Part shown: piece by piece, positions 32,089-43,293 of the stretch
Layout of the letters: every line of letters begins with the position of its first letter
Position numbering within the stretch: position 1 is the first letter of the stretch
Source of the DNA: Actinomycetes bacterium
GTDB lineage: Bacteria > Actinomycetota > Acidimicrobiia > Acidimicrobiales > RAAP-2
Assembly: GCA_021823525.1 (NCBI GenBank)
Contig: JAKANY010000002.1
Span: 103,700-167,699, forward strand
Length of the DNA stretch: 64,000 nucleotides
Reading direction: 5' to 3'
Notes under the pieces: model-generated
Databases searched by the model: none
The model's input: only the letters and a program-made list of their open reading frames with translations
What the model was told of the DNA's origin: nothing
Program-made: the position numbers and the translations under genes

Positions 32089-33510
32089 GTGGCTGACGAG
32101 GTCCAGGAGTTTGACGTCGTGATCGTCGGCGGGGGGCCCGGAGGCTACGCCGCCGCGCTCTACGGAGCCGCCGGCGGGCTGCGGGTCGCCATGGTCGAGA
32201 AGGACAAGGTCGGGGGCACGTGCCTGCACCGGGGCTGCGTGCCGGCCAAGGAGTTCCTCGAGACGGCCCACGTGCGCCGGACCCTCGAGCACGCCAGCGC
32301 GTTCGGCTTCGCGGTCGAGAGCGTGACGACGGACTTCGCCGTGAGCCAGCGTCGCAAGGTCGAGGTCGTCGATCGACTCCACAAGGGACTGAGCGGACTG
32401 CTCAAGGGGCGCAAGGTGACGATCTTCGAGGGGACCGGCCGCCTCGATGCGGACCGGACCGTTCGCGTGGTCGAGGGCGCAGACGCCGGCGTGGTGTGCC
32501 GCGGCACCGACGTCATCCTGGCCGCGGGCTCGGTTCCGCGCACCCTGCCCGGCTTCGAGGTGGACGGCCACTTCGTGATGACCTCGGACGAGTTCCTCGA
32601 CCTGTCCAGCCTGCCGAGCAGCGCTGTGGTGATCGGCGGGGGAGCGATCGGGTGCGAGTTCGCCTCGATGCTGGCCGACATGGGCACGACCGTGACGATC
32701 CTCGAGAGCCTGCCGAGCATCCTGGCGGGATGCGACACCGAGGTCGTGAGCGTGGTCCAGCGCGTCTTCAAGAAGCGCGGCATCGAGGTGCGCACGGGCG
32801 TCACGGTGACCGGGCACACGCCGACGAAGGGGCGGCGCACCACCAAGGTCCACGTCGAGGGTGGCGAGGACGTCGAGGTCGAGGCGGTCGTCTTGTCGGT
32901 GGGTCGTCGCCCCCGCAGTGAGGGCCTGCTCGGCGAGGGCACGGGAGTCGAGATCAACGACCGTGGCTTCGTCGTGGCCGATCCCTCGATGCGCACCGCC
33001 AACCCGCACGTGTACGCGATCGGCGACATCGTGGCCAACACGCCCCAGCTGGCCCACGTCGGCTTCGCCGAGGCGATCGTGGCGATCAAGTCGATCCTGG
33101 GCGAGCCCGTGACGCCCGTCGACTACGACCGGGTTCCTTGGGCGATCTACTCCAACCCCGAGGTCGCGTTCTGCGGACTCACCGAGGCGACCGCCAAGGA
33201 GCGCGGCTACGACGTCATCGTCAAGAAGGACCCCTACGGAGGTAACAGCCGGGCCCAGATCATCGGGGAGACCGACGGCGTCGTCAAGGTCATCGCCGAG
33301 AAGCGTGCCGACGGGACGGCCGGTCAGATCCTCGGGGTGCACATGGCCGGACCGTGGGTGACCGAGCAGCTCGGTGCGGGGTACTACGCCGTGAACTGGG
33401 AAGCCACGGCCGAGGAGGCCGCGGCGCTCATCCAGCCGCACCCGTCACTGTCCGAGACCTTCGGCGAGACGTTGCTGGCGCTGTCGGGCAGGGGGTTGCA
33501 CGTTGGCTGA
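32089..33510 (+). CDS. lpdA: Dihydrolipoyl dehydrogenase (E3)
   Basis: 473-residue flavoprotein that reoxidises dihydrolipoamide in 2-oxoacid dehydrogenase complexes. VVIVGGGPGGYAAALYGA binds FAD, the redox disulfide is in GGTCLHRGCVPAKEF, the NAD site is VVIGGGAIGCEFASML, the second FAD motif is VYAIGDIVA, and the C-terminal catalytic His-Glu pair is in QPHPSLSETFGE. GTG start after AGGGAAAGGGA; a TAGGAT box at 32046-32051 gives it its own promoter after rnhA. It overlaps the E2 gene by 8 bp. Confidence 0.94.
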   Translation: MADEVQEFDVVIVGGGPGGYAAALYGAAGGLRVAMVEKDKVGGTCLHRGCVPAKEFLETAHVRRTLEHASAFGFAVESVTTDFAVSQRRKVEVVDRLHKGLSGLLKGRKVTIFEGTGRLDADRTVRVVEGADAGVVCRGTDVILAAGSVPRTLPGFEVDGHFVMTSDEFLDLSSLPSSAVVIGGGAIGCEFASMLADMGTTVTILESLPSILAGCDTEVVSVVQRVFKKRGIEVRTGVTVTGHTPTKGRRTTKVHVEGGEDVEVEAVVLSVGRRPRSEGLLGEGTGVEINDRGFVVADPSMRTANPHVYAIGDIVANTPQLAHVGFAEAIVAIKSILGEPVTPVDYDRVPWAIYSNPEVAFCGLTEATAKERGYDVIVKKDPYGGNSRAQIIGETDGVVKVIAEKRADGTAGQILGVHMAGPWVTEQLGAGYYAVNWEATAEEAAALIQPHPSLSETFGETLLALSGRGLHVG

Positions 33511-34744
33511 CGTGACACTCCCGTCGCTGGGCGAGTCGGTGACCGAGGGCGTCATCACCCGCTGGTTCAAGCGCGTCGGCGACCTCGTCGCGCGCGACGA
33601 GCCGCTCTTCGAGATCTCCACCGACAAGGTCGACTCCGAGATGCCCTCACCGGCCGCGGGCGTGCTCGTGCAGATCCTGGCCGACGAGGGCGACACCGTC
33701 GAGACGGGTGCGCGCGTCGCGGTCATCGACGAGAGCGCCCAGGTCGCGCCGGCGGAGCCGCCGAGCGCACCGGCGCCGCCGTCGCCGGCCGCACCTCCCT
33801 CGGGGGGGACCGCGACCCCCGTGGCTCCGGCCGCGGTGGCGCCCGCGCGCCCGCCCGAGCCGGTCGCCCCCGCTCCCGGGCTCGAGCCGGCCACGGGTGG
33901 GGAGCGCGCCGGACTGGTGACCTCGCCGGTCGTGCGGCGGATCCTCGCCGACGGCGGCGTCGACCCCGCGAGCATTCACGGGTCGGGCCCGGGCGGCGCC
34001 ATCACGCGGCGCGATGCCGAGCGGGCGGTGGCCAACGGTCCCACCGACGACCAGGTGGTGCCCCTGTCGCACGGCCTGCGGCGCATGGGCCAGCACATGG
34101 CGCTGTCGGCCCAGACCACGCCGCACGGCTTCGTCGCGATCGAGATCGACGGGGACGTGTTCGTCGAGCTCGAGCGCCTCGGGCGTCACACGCGCGATGG
34201 CGTGCCGATCGCCGACGAGATGGTGGTGGGCCTGGCCGCCGTGCGCGCGCTGGGCGAGTTCGAGTTCCTCAACGCCACCTTCGCCGGTGACGAGCTCGTG
34301 GTCCACCGCACCGTGAACCTCGGGTTCATGCGCGAGGTGCACCGCGACGGGATGCTCGTTCCCGTCGTCCACGCTGCGGCCGGCCTCACGCTGCGCGCGC
34401 TGGCGCGCCGCGTCCACGAGCTCGGCGAGCGCGTCGACTCGCGCCAGCTGACGACCGACGACTTGATGGGCGGGACGTTCACCCTGGTCGGCCCGACTGG
34501 CGCGCGCACCCTGTGGACCCAGCCCATCATCATCCAGCCCCAGGTGGCGGTGCTCTCGATGGGCGCGGTGCGCCAGTCGGCCATCGTGCGCGATGACGGC
34601 GGCGTGCCGCGCGTGGACGTCGGGGCGCGGCTGGTCCTAGGCCTGTCGTTCGACCACCGCGTCTGCGAGCCCTTCACGGCGACGGCGTATCTCGAGCGCG
34701 TGGGCGAGCTGATCGCGGGCCTCGACCTGGAGAGCGAGCGCTAG
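33503..34744 (+). CDS. 2-oxoacid dehydrogenase E2-like acyltransferase with altered active site
   Basis: 413 residues: lipoyl domain 1-75 with the lipoylated lysine at 42 (EISTDKVDSEMPS), an Ala/Pro linker, the E1/E3-binding domain about 135-170 (SPVVRRILADGGVDPASIHG), then a catalytic domain. The family active site is H-x3-D-G (DHRVVDG); here it reads FDHRVCEPFTAT, so the aspartate is Glu389 and the glycine is Pro390, while His385 remains. The catalytic domain is also short. The TTG start at 33503 (TTG GCT GAC) is chosen for the standard MADVTLPSLGES N-terminus. No E1 gene is adjacent. Confidence 0.8.
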   Translation: MADVTLPSLGESVTEGVITRWFKRVGDLVARDEPLFEISTDKVDSEMPSPAAGVLVQILADEGDTVETGARVAVIDESAQVAPAEPPSAPAPPSPAAPPSGGTATPVAPAAVAPARPPEPVAPAPGLEPATGGERAGLVTSPVVRRILADGGVDPASIHGSGPGGAITRRDAERAVANGPTDDQVVPLSHGLRRMGQHMALSAQTTPHGFVAIEIDGDVFVELERLGRHTRDGVPIADEMVVGLAAVRALGEFEFLNATFAGDELVVHRTVNLGFMREVHRDGMLVPVVHAAAGLTLRALARRVHELGERVDSRQLTTDDLMGGTFTLVGPTGARTLWTQPIIIQPQVAVLSMGAVRQSAIVRDDGGVPRVDVGARLVLGLSFDHRVCEPFTATAYLERVGELIAGLDLESER

Positions 34745-36376
34745 GTGCTGCGGCGCCGCCACGTGGGGCGCGTCAGCTTCCGCGAGGCGAACGACCTCCA
34801 GCGGGCGCTGGTGGACGCGTCCGACGACTACGTCCTGGTGATGGAGCATCCACCCACCTACACGCTGGGCGTGCGGGCGGTGCCCGAGCACTTCCTCGTG
34901 CCGGCCGACTCGCTCGCGGCCGACGTCGTGGAGGCCGATCGAGGCGGTGACGTCACGTACCACGGCCCGGGCCAAGTCGTCGCGTGGGCCATCGTGAGCG
35001 TGGGCGACGATCCTGGTGCGGGTCGAGCGCACGTCCATCGTCTCGAGGACGCGGTGATCGACACGGTGCGCCACTTCGATCCCGAGGGGCGCCTGGGCGC
35101 GGTCGGGCGTCTCGAGGGCTACCCCGGTGTGTGGGCGCACCTGGAGTCGCGACCCGCCAAGGTGGCGGCCGTGGGCGTGCGCACCGAGCGCAACCGGTCC
35201 GGCGTCCGGCGCACCCTGCACGGGGTCGCCCTGAACGTGGACGTGGACCTCGCCGCGTTCGCGGCGATCGTCCCGTGCGGGATCCCCGACAAGCCCGTCG
35301 CCTCGATGCGCTCGCTCGGACTCGAGGCGCCCGCGCGCGAGGTCGAGGCGTATCTGGGCGCGGCGCTCGACCGGCAGCTCGCGGGGGGTGTCGCGCGCGT
35401 GGCCTCGGTCGATCGCGGCGTGGCCCAACCCAGTGACGAGGCGCCGGCGCGTCGTCGGCTGCGGCGCGCGGGCGTCGATCCCGACGCGGGCATCGACGTG
35501 CACGCGCGCAAGCCCGTGTGGATGCGCGTCGAGGCGGACCTCGGCGCCGGCTACCGGTCCATGAAGCGGCTGAACGAGGACCTCCGCCTGGTCACGGTGT
35601 GCGAGGAGGCCGGCTGCCCCAACATCTTCGAGTGCTGGGATGCGGGGACGGCCACCTTCATGGTCAACGGGGAGCGCTGTACGCGGGCGTGCACCTTCTG
35701 CCTCGTGGACACCCGCAAGCCCCTGGCGCTCGACCCCAGCGAGCCGTCGCGCGTGGCCGAGGCCGTGGTGCGTCTGGGCCTGCGTCACGCCGTGATCACG
35801 TGCGTGGCCCGCGACGACCTGCCCGACGGCGGCGCCGGGGCGATCGCCGCGACGATCCGCGCGGTCCGGGAGCGGTCGCCCGACACCAGCGTCGAGGTTC
35901 TCATCAGCGACGTCCGGGGCGACGCGGGGTCGCTGCAGGTCATCATCGATGAGCGACCCGACGTGCTGAACCACAACATCGAGACCGTCGCGCGCCTCCA
36001 GCGTGCCGTGCGCCCGAGCGCGGGATACCTCCGCTCGCTCACCGTGCTGGCCCGCGCGGGTGCCGCGGGCCTGACGACCAAGTCCGGTCTGATGGTCGGG
36101 CTGGGGGAGAGCGCCGACGAGGTGGAAGAGACGCTCGCGGACCTCGCCGCGGTCGGCGTCTCGATCGCCACCATCGGCCAGTACGTGCGGCCCACGCAGG
36201 CGCACTCCCCGGTGATGCGGTGGTGGGAGCCCGACGAGTTCGTGGACCTGGCCGCGCGGGGCCGACGGCTCGGGCTCGCCCACGTCCAGGCGTCACCCCT
36301 GACGCGCTCGAGCTACCACGCGGGCGAGGCGCTCGCGCGCGCGGTCCCGGTCGCGGTGCGCGGCGCGTCCACCTGA
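34745..36376 (+). CDS. lipBA: LipB-LipA fusion: octanoyltransferase plus lipoyl synthase
   Basis: One uninterrupted 543-residue frame encodes both steps of lipoate assembly. Residues 1 to about 215 are LipB: EHPPTYTLG, RGGDVTYHGPGQ, catalytic Lys139 (SRPAKVAAVGV) and Cys178 (AAIVPCGIPD). After a basic linker (about 216-255), residues 256-543 are LipA: auxiliary cluster cysteines 286, 291 and 297 (CEEAGCPNIFECW), radical-SAM cysteines 312, 316 and 319 (CTRACTFC) and the C-terminal RSSYHAG serine ligand. All key residues of both enzymes are present. GTG start immediately after the E2 stop; the lpd-E2-lipBA order makes a self-contained lipoylation operon. Confidence 0.92.
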   Translation: MLRRRHVGRVSFREANDLQRALVDASDDYVLVMEHPPTYTLGVRAVPEHFLVPADSLAADVVEADRGGDVTYHGPGQVVAWAIVSVGDDPGAGRAHVHRLEDAVIDTVRHFDPEGRLGAVGRLEGYPGVWAHLESRPAKVAAVGVRTERNRSGVRRTLHGVALNVDVDLAAFAAIVPCGIPDKPVASMRSLGLEAPAREVEAYLGAALDRQLAGGVARVASVDRGVAQPSDEAPARRRLRRAGVDPDAGIDVHARKPVWMRVEADLGAGYRSMKRLNEDLRLVTVCEEAGCPNIFECWDAGTATFMVNGERCTRACTFCLVDTRKPLALDPSEPSRVAEAVVRLGLRHAVITCVARDDLPDGGAGAIAATIRAVRERSPDTSVEVLISDVRGDAGSLQVIIDERPDVLNHNIETVARLQRAVRPSAGYLRSLTVLARAGAAGLTTKSGLMVGLGESADEVEETLADLAAVGVSIATIGQYVRPTQAHSPVMRWWEPDEFVDLAARGRRLGLAHVQASPLTRSSYHAGEALARAVPVAVRGAST

Positions 36377-36485
36377 ACCGCCGACCGCGTGCTGGGGCCA
36401 CCGGGATGACCCGTGCGCGACGGGCCGCGGCGTGGTAGAACCCGGATGGGGCCGGCCCGGCCACGGGCGGGCCGAGGGGGGAACC

Positions 36486-36920
36486 ATGGAGAGAACACGG
36501 ACGCGCCGCTGGACGGCGCTGGCGCTCACGATCGGCCTGACGCTCGGGTCGACCGGAATCGTGGGACTGGGCGGTTCCGTCGGCGCGGCAGGGACGCTGG
36601 AGGCATCCGCCAGCGCGTTCTGCCACACGCTCGAGACCTTCCACCCGCACGCACCGGTCAATCCGAAGAACGCCGGGGCCTACGCGGCGTTCGCCAAGTC
36701 GGAGTTGCCCACGTTCGAGGCGCTCGAGAGGACCGCTCCCAGCAAGGCCGTCCACGACGTCTTCGCCAGCCTGGTGCTCATCTTGAAGTTCTACGCCGCG
36801 CACCAGAAGATTTCTGCGCTCTACACGAAGTTCGAGACCGCGCACGCGCGCTACTGGGTGACCGACTGGAAGGCCTTCTACTCGGCCATCATGTCGTGCG
36901 TGGGCGCGAACCTCGGATAG
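36486..36920 (+). CDS. Small secreted protein of unknown function, 144 aa
   Basis: Residues 1-35 form a signal peptide (ERTRTRRWTALALTIGLTLG, cleavage near GAAG). The mature part is helical with two cysteines (46 and 138) placed near its ends, which could form a disulfide outside the cell. I do not recognise the family. The ATG at 36486 is preceded by GAGGGGGGAA; an in-frame GTG at 36432 would put 18 residues before the signal peptide and is unlikely. A TAGAAC box at about 36436 may be its promoter. Confidence 0.65.
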   Translation: MERTRTRRWTALALTIGLTLGSTGIVGLGGSVGAAGTLEASASAFCHTLETFHPHAPVNPKNAGAYAAFAKSELPTFEALERTAPSKAVHDVFASLVLILKFYAAHQKISALYTKFETAHARYWVTDWKAFYSAIMSCVGANLG

Positions 36921-37058
36921 GCAGGGAGGCGAGGGGACGCTGACCCGATCGGTTCATCCGGGCCGTGTGCCGGCAACCGGGTGAGTACGTCGCGGGGATG
37001 TGAGCGTCCCTGGGCGGCGGGTGACGCCACCACGGCGGGGTTGTCACGCCGGCGACCT

Positions 37059-40553
<3,495 letters not shown>

Positions 40554-40561
40554 CGGGGGTC

Positions 40562-40567
40562 AGGCTA
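40562..40567 (-). promoter_or_regulatory. Leaderless -10 hexamer before metH
   Basis: TAGCCT on the minus strand lies 8 nt before the ATG at 40553, slightly farther than the usual 6-7 nt. Confidence 0.45.
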
Positions 40568-40586
40568 CCGGCCCCGTGCCGATCAC

Positions 40587-40592
40587 TACGCT
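40587..40592 (+). promoter_or_regulatory. Leaderless -10 hexamer before the cobalamin adenosyltransferase
   Basis: TACGCT lies 7 nt before the GTG at 40600 and overlaps the coding region implied by the upstream GTG at 40576, so it argues for the shorter protein. Confidence 0.55.
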
Positions 40593-40599
40593 TCCCAAG

Positions 40600-41139
40600 G
40601 TGAGGATCTACACGCGTCGGGGCGACGACGGCACGACCGGGCGCTACCTGGGCGGGCGGGTGCGCAAGGACGCCGATCCCATCGAGGTCAACGGCGCGGT
40701 TGATGAGGCGCAGGCGACGCTGGGCTGGGCCCGGTCGTGGTGCGAGCCCGATGGTCGGCTCGACCGGCTGCTGGTGTCGGTCGAGCGCGATCTGTGGGTC
40801 CTGATGGCCGAGGTGGCCACCGACTCGGCCAACCGCCACAAGCTGGTGGCGGGCCAAACCCTGGTCGACGCCGACATGGTGCGCCGGCTCGAGCTCGAGA
40901 TCGACGCACTGGCCTCCGAGACGCCCATGCCCACCGAGTTCGTGGTCCCCGGCGAGGATCGGGTCGCCGCGGCGCTCGACGTCGCTCGCACCGTGGTACG
41001 CCGGGCCGAGCGCGTCGCCGTGGGCCGCGTCGAGGAGTCCAGTCACGTCCTGGGATACCTCAACCGGCTGAGCGACCTGGTGTGGACGATGGCGCGCTAC
41101 GCCGAGGGGCCCCGGCACCGAACGGCCAAGGAGGGCTAG
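40600..41139 (+). CDS. ATP:cob(I)alamin adenosyltransferase, PduO type
   Basis: 179-residue enzyme making adenosylcobalamin, the cofactor needed by the methylmalonyl-CoA mutase at 44499. ATP-binding YTRRGDDGTTGRYLGG at the N-terminus, VRRAERVAVG and YLNRLSDLVWTMAR near the C-terminus are the PduO signatures. A GTG at 40576 would add 8 residues, but the TACGCT box 7 nt before 40600 and the usual family start (M-x-I-Y-T) favour the shorter form. It is divergent from metH, pairing the two cobalamin genes at one control region. Confidence 0.92.
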   Translation: MRIYTRRGDDGTTGRYLGGRVRKDADPIEVNGAVDEAQATLGWARSWCEPDGRLDRLLVSVERDLWVLMAEVATDSANRHKLVAGQTLVDADMVRRLELEIDALASETPMPTEFVVPGEDRVAAALDVARTVVRRAERVAVGRVEESSHVLGYLNRLSDLVWTMARYAEGPRHRTAKEG

Positions 41140-41141
41140 GG

Positions 41142-42647
41142 ATGTTGCGCGCGCGCGTGATCGGACGTCAGGATCTGGGGCGGTGGCCGACGGTGGGGGT
41201 GCCCGTCGCGGTGCGCGACGGCGCTCTCGTCCTGCCCCCGGGCCTCGGGGCCGTCGTGGCGGGCTGGGCGCTGCCCGAGGAGCTGCCCGCGAGCTTCGGC
41301 GCGCGCCACGGGCTGGCGGCCGGGCCCGGCAGTGCCCTGGTGTGGCCCACCGTCGCCGGACCGACGGTGGTCCTCGCGCCGACGGGACCGAGCCCGGACC
41401 CGGACGAGGGCTACCGCCTGGCCGGAGCGGCCCTGGCGCGCGCGAGCGGCGACGGCGATCTGGCCATCGTGCTGCCCACGCGCGAGCCCGAGAGCCTCGT
41501 TCGTGCCGCGCGAGCCCTGGTCGAGGGCGCGGCGCTGGCGTCCTTCCGTGCCGACGGCGACCAGACCCGATCCCTCGGGATCCTGCCCTGGGGCCAGCCC
41601 CTGCCCACCGTTCCCGAGCACGACGTGGTCGCGCGCGCCACGTCCGAGGGAGACATCGTGGCCGAGGCGGTGGACTGGGCGCGGCACCTGATCCAGCAGC
41701 CGGCCAACGAGCTGAGCCCGCGGGCGCTCGCCGACGCCGCCCTCGAGCGGCTCGCCGGCGACCCCCACGTGGACGCCGAGGCGTGGACCGAGTCGCGGAT
41801 CCGCGCCGAGCGCCTCGGCGGGCTGCTGGCCGTGAGCGAGGGTTCGGCCCAGCCGGCCCGTTTGGTGCGCGCCGCCTACGATCCCGCGCCCGGCACCGCC
41901 CTGGCACACCTGGTGCTCGTGGGCAAGGGCGTCACCTTCGACTCCGGAGGACTGTCGCTCAAGCCCGCGGCGGCCATGACCAACCAGAAGACCGACATGA
42001 CCGGCGCCGCGGTGGTCCTCGCGGCCCTGTCGGCCATCAGCCGGCTGGGACTGCGCCTGCGCGTGACCGCGATCGCTCCGATGGCCGAGAACCTGCCCGG
42101 GGGCCGGGCGCTGCGCCCCGGCGACGTGGTGTCCGTGCGCGACGGGACCCGCGTCGAGGTGCTCAACACCGACGCCGAGGGGCGGATGCTGCTGGCCGAC
42201 GCGCTGACCCTCGCCCACGAGCTCACCCCCGATCTCATCGTCGACGTCGCGACGCTCACGGGTGCCCAGCGCATGGCGCTGGGCGAGGACATCGGTGCGC
42301 TCTTCGCCTCCGATGACGGCGTCGCCGACTTGCTCGCGGGTGCGAGCGCGCGCAGCGGCGAGCTGCTGTGGCGCCTGCCGCTGGCCCACGGGTACCGCGG
42401 TCGGCTGCGCTCGGACGTGGCTGACGTGTCGAACGTCGAGGCCGGCGCCTCCAAGTCCGCCGGTGCGCTGGTGGCCGCCCTGTTCCTGGAGCGCTTCGTG
42501 GGCGAGTCGCGGTGGGCCCACCTGGACATCGCGGGTCCCGCGCGCTCGGAGTCCGCGCACGGCTACGTGCCGCGCGGCGGCACCGCCTTCTCGCTACGCA
42601 CCCTCATCGCGCTGGCCGAGCGGGTGGCGGCGACGCCACCCGGGTGA
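41142..42647 (+). CDS. pepA: Leucyl aminopeptidase (M17)
   Basis: 501-residue metallo-aminopeptidase removing N-terminal residues from peptides. The C-terminal catalytic domain is complete: VGKGVTFDSGGLSLKPA, MKTDMTGAA-like NQKTDMTGAAVVLAAL, VLNTDAEGRMLLADAL and the WRLPL / SKSAGALVAALFLERF segments, with two-zinc ligands Lys, Asp and Glu in place. The N-terminal 160 residues are weakly conserved, as usual. ATG 2 nt after the adenosyltransferase stop; probably the same operon. The last 44 bp overlap the convergent nitroreductase gene. Confidence 0.93.
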   Translation: MLRARVIGRQDLGRWPTVGVPVAVRDGALVLPPGLGAVVAGWALPEELPASFGARHGLAAGPGSALVWPTVAGPTVVLAPTGPSPDPDEGYRLAGAALARASGDGDLAIVLPTREPESLVRAARALVEGAALASFRADGDQTRSLGILPWGQPLPTVPEHDVVARATSEGDIVAEAVDWARHLIQQPANELSPRALADAALERLAGDPHVDAEAWTESRIRAERLGGLLAVSEGSAQPARLVRAAYDPAPGTALAHLVLVGKGVTFDSGGLSLKPAAAMTNQKTDMTGAAVVLAALSAISRLGLRLRVTAIAPMAENLPGGRALRPGDVVSVRDGTRVEVLNTDAEGRMLLADALTLAHELTPDLIVDVATLTGAQRMALGEDIGALFASDDGVADLLAGASARSGELLWRLPLAHGYRGRLRSDVADVSNVEAGASKSAGALVAALFLERFVGESRWAHLDIAGPARSESAHGYVPRGGTAFSLRTLIALAERVAATPPG

Positions 42648-43224
42648 CGCGAGCGTGCCGCGGCGGCGTGGCGCGCTCCAGGGAGGCCGAGCGACGGTCG
42701 CGCCCGTCGGCGCGCCCCACCAGCACGGACGCGAACAGGGTCTCGTCGGGAGTCCCGAGCCACGCGAGCAGCGCCTCGGCCCGGCCGAAGTCTCCCCACA
42801 GGGCCGCCGACCATCCCGCCTCCTCGAGCAGGAGGAGCAGTGCCATGGTGGCCATCGCCGCGTCGCCGTGCCAGTAGGGGACGGGCCAGGCGTCCAGCGC
42901 CGCCAGCCCGGAGGCGCGCTTGTCGGGCTCGCCGTAGCGCGCGGCGTAGTCGCTCGGTCGCGAGGTGACCACGACCACCGCGCCCGCGCGCGCGAGGCCC
43001 GGGTACCGCGTCGATCGCTCGCGCCACGTCGCGTCGGTGGTGCACGCGAAGAAGGGGTCGATGGCCGACGCGTAGAGGGTGTGCATGCGCACGCCCGCGC
43101 AGTTCCCGGCCGTCGGCGCCCACAGTGCCGTCGCGCACGTCGCGTCGAGCCAGGACGGGTCCACCGGCGTCCCGTCGAAGGAGCGGACCATGCGTCGGCG
43201 CGCCAGCAGACCCGCCACGTCCAT
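42604..43224 (-). CDS. Nitroreductase family protein
   Basis: 206-residue FMN-dependent nitroreductase-like protein. MDVAGLLARRRMVRSFDGTP with the Arg-Arg-x-x-R flavin phosphate motif, ATALWAPTAGNCAGVRMHTL and the late WSAALWGDF/AWLGTPDETLFASVLVG segment are the family elements. Members range from nitroaromatic reductases to dehalogenases and BluB-like enzymes; substrate is unknown. The C-terminal 35 residues are basic and low complexity and lie opposite pepA. ATG 43224 follows AAGGGG; an in-frame start at 43257 would add 11 residues. Confidence 0.82.
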   Translation of the reverse strand: MDVAGLLARRRMVRSFDGTPVDPSWLDATCATALWAPTAGNCAGVRMHTLYASAIDPFFACTTDATWRERSTRYPGLARAGAVVVVTSRPSDYAARYGEPDKRASGLAALDAWPVPYWHGDAAMATMALLLLLEEAGWSAALWGDFGRAEALLAWLGTPDETLFASVLVGRADGRDRRSASLERATPPRHARVTRVASPPPARPAR

Positions 43225-43265
43225 GTCCCCTTCTACCACGCCGTCGAGATTCCCCACCTACCGAC

Positions 43266-43271
43266 TAGAAT
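43266..43271 (+). promoter_or_regulatory. Leaderless -10 hexamer before the minicistron and rhodanese-MoeB gene
   Basis: TAGAAT lies 7 nt before the ATG at 43279, which opens a four-codon frame ending on the start codon of the MoeB gene. Confidence 0.5.
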
Positions 43272-43278
43272 TCCCGCG

Positions 43279-43293
43279 ATGGAGCAGCGGTGA
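43279..43293 (+). CDS. Four-codon leaderless minicistron (MEQR)
   Basis: ATG GAG CAG CGG TGA begins 7 nt after a TAGAAT box. Its TGA overlaps the GTG start of the next gene (GTGA), so ribosomes loading on this leaderless ATG would terminate exactly at the MoeB start. This may be how the GTG without a ribosome-binding site is initiated. The peptide itself is unlikely to be functional. Confidence 0.35.
   Translation: MEQR

Noticed and set aside
36921-37058. Bidirectional terminator between the secreted protein and metH
   Set aside because: GGGACGCT and AGCGTCCC arms exist but are about 65 nt apart and other pairings are weak; not convincing.
40554-40599. Cobalamin riboswitch between metH and the adenosyltransferase
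   Set aside because: The gap is under 50 nt and each gene has a -10 hexamer beside its start, so no leader exists to hold one.
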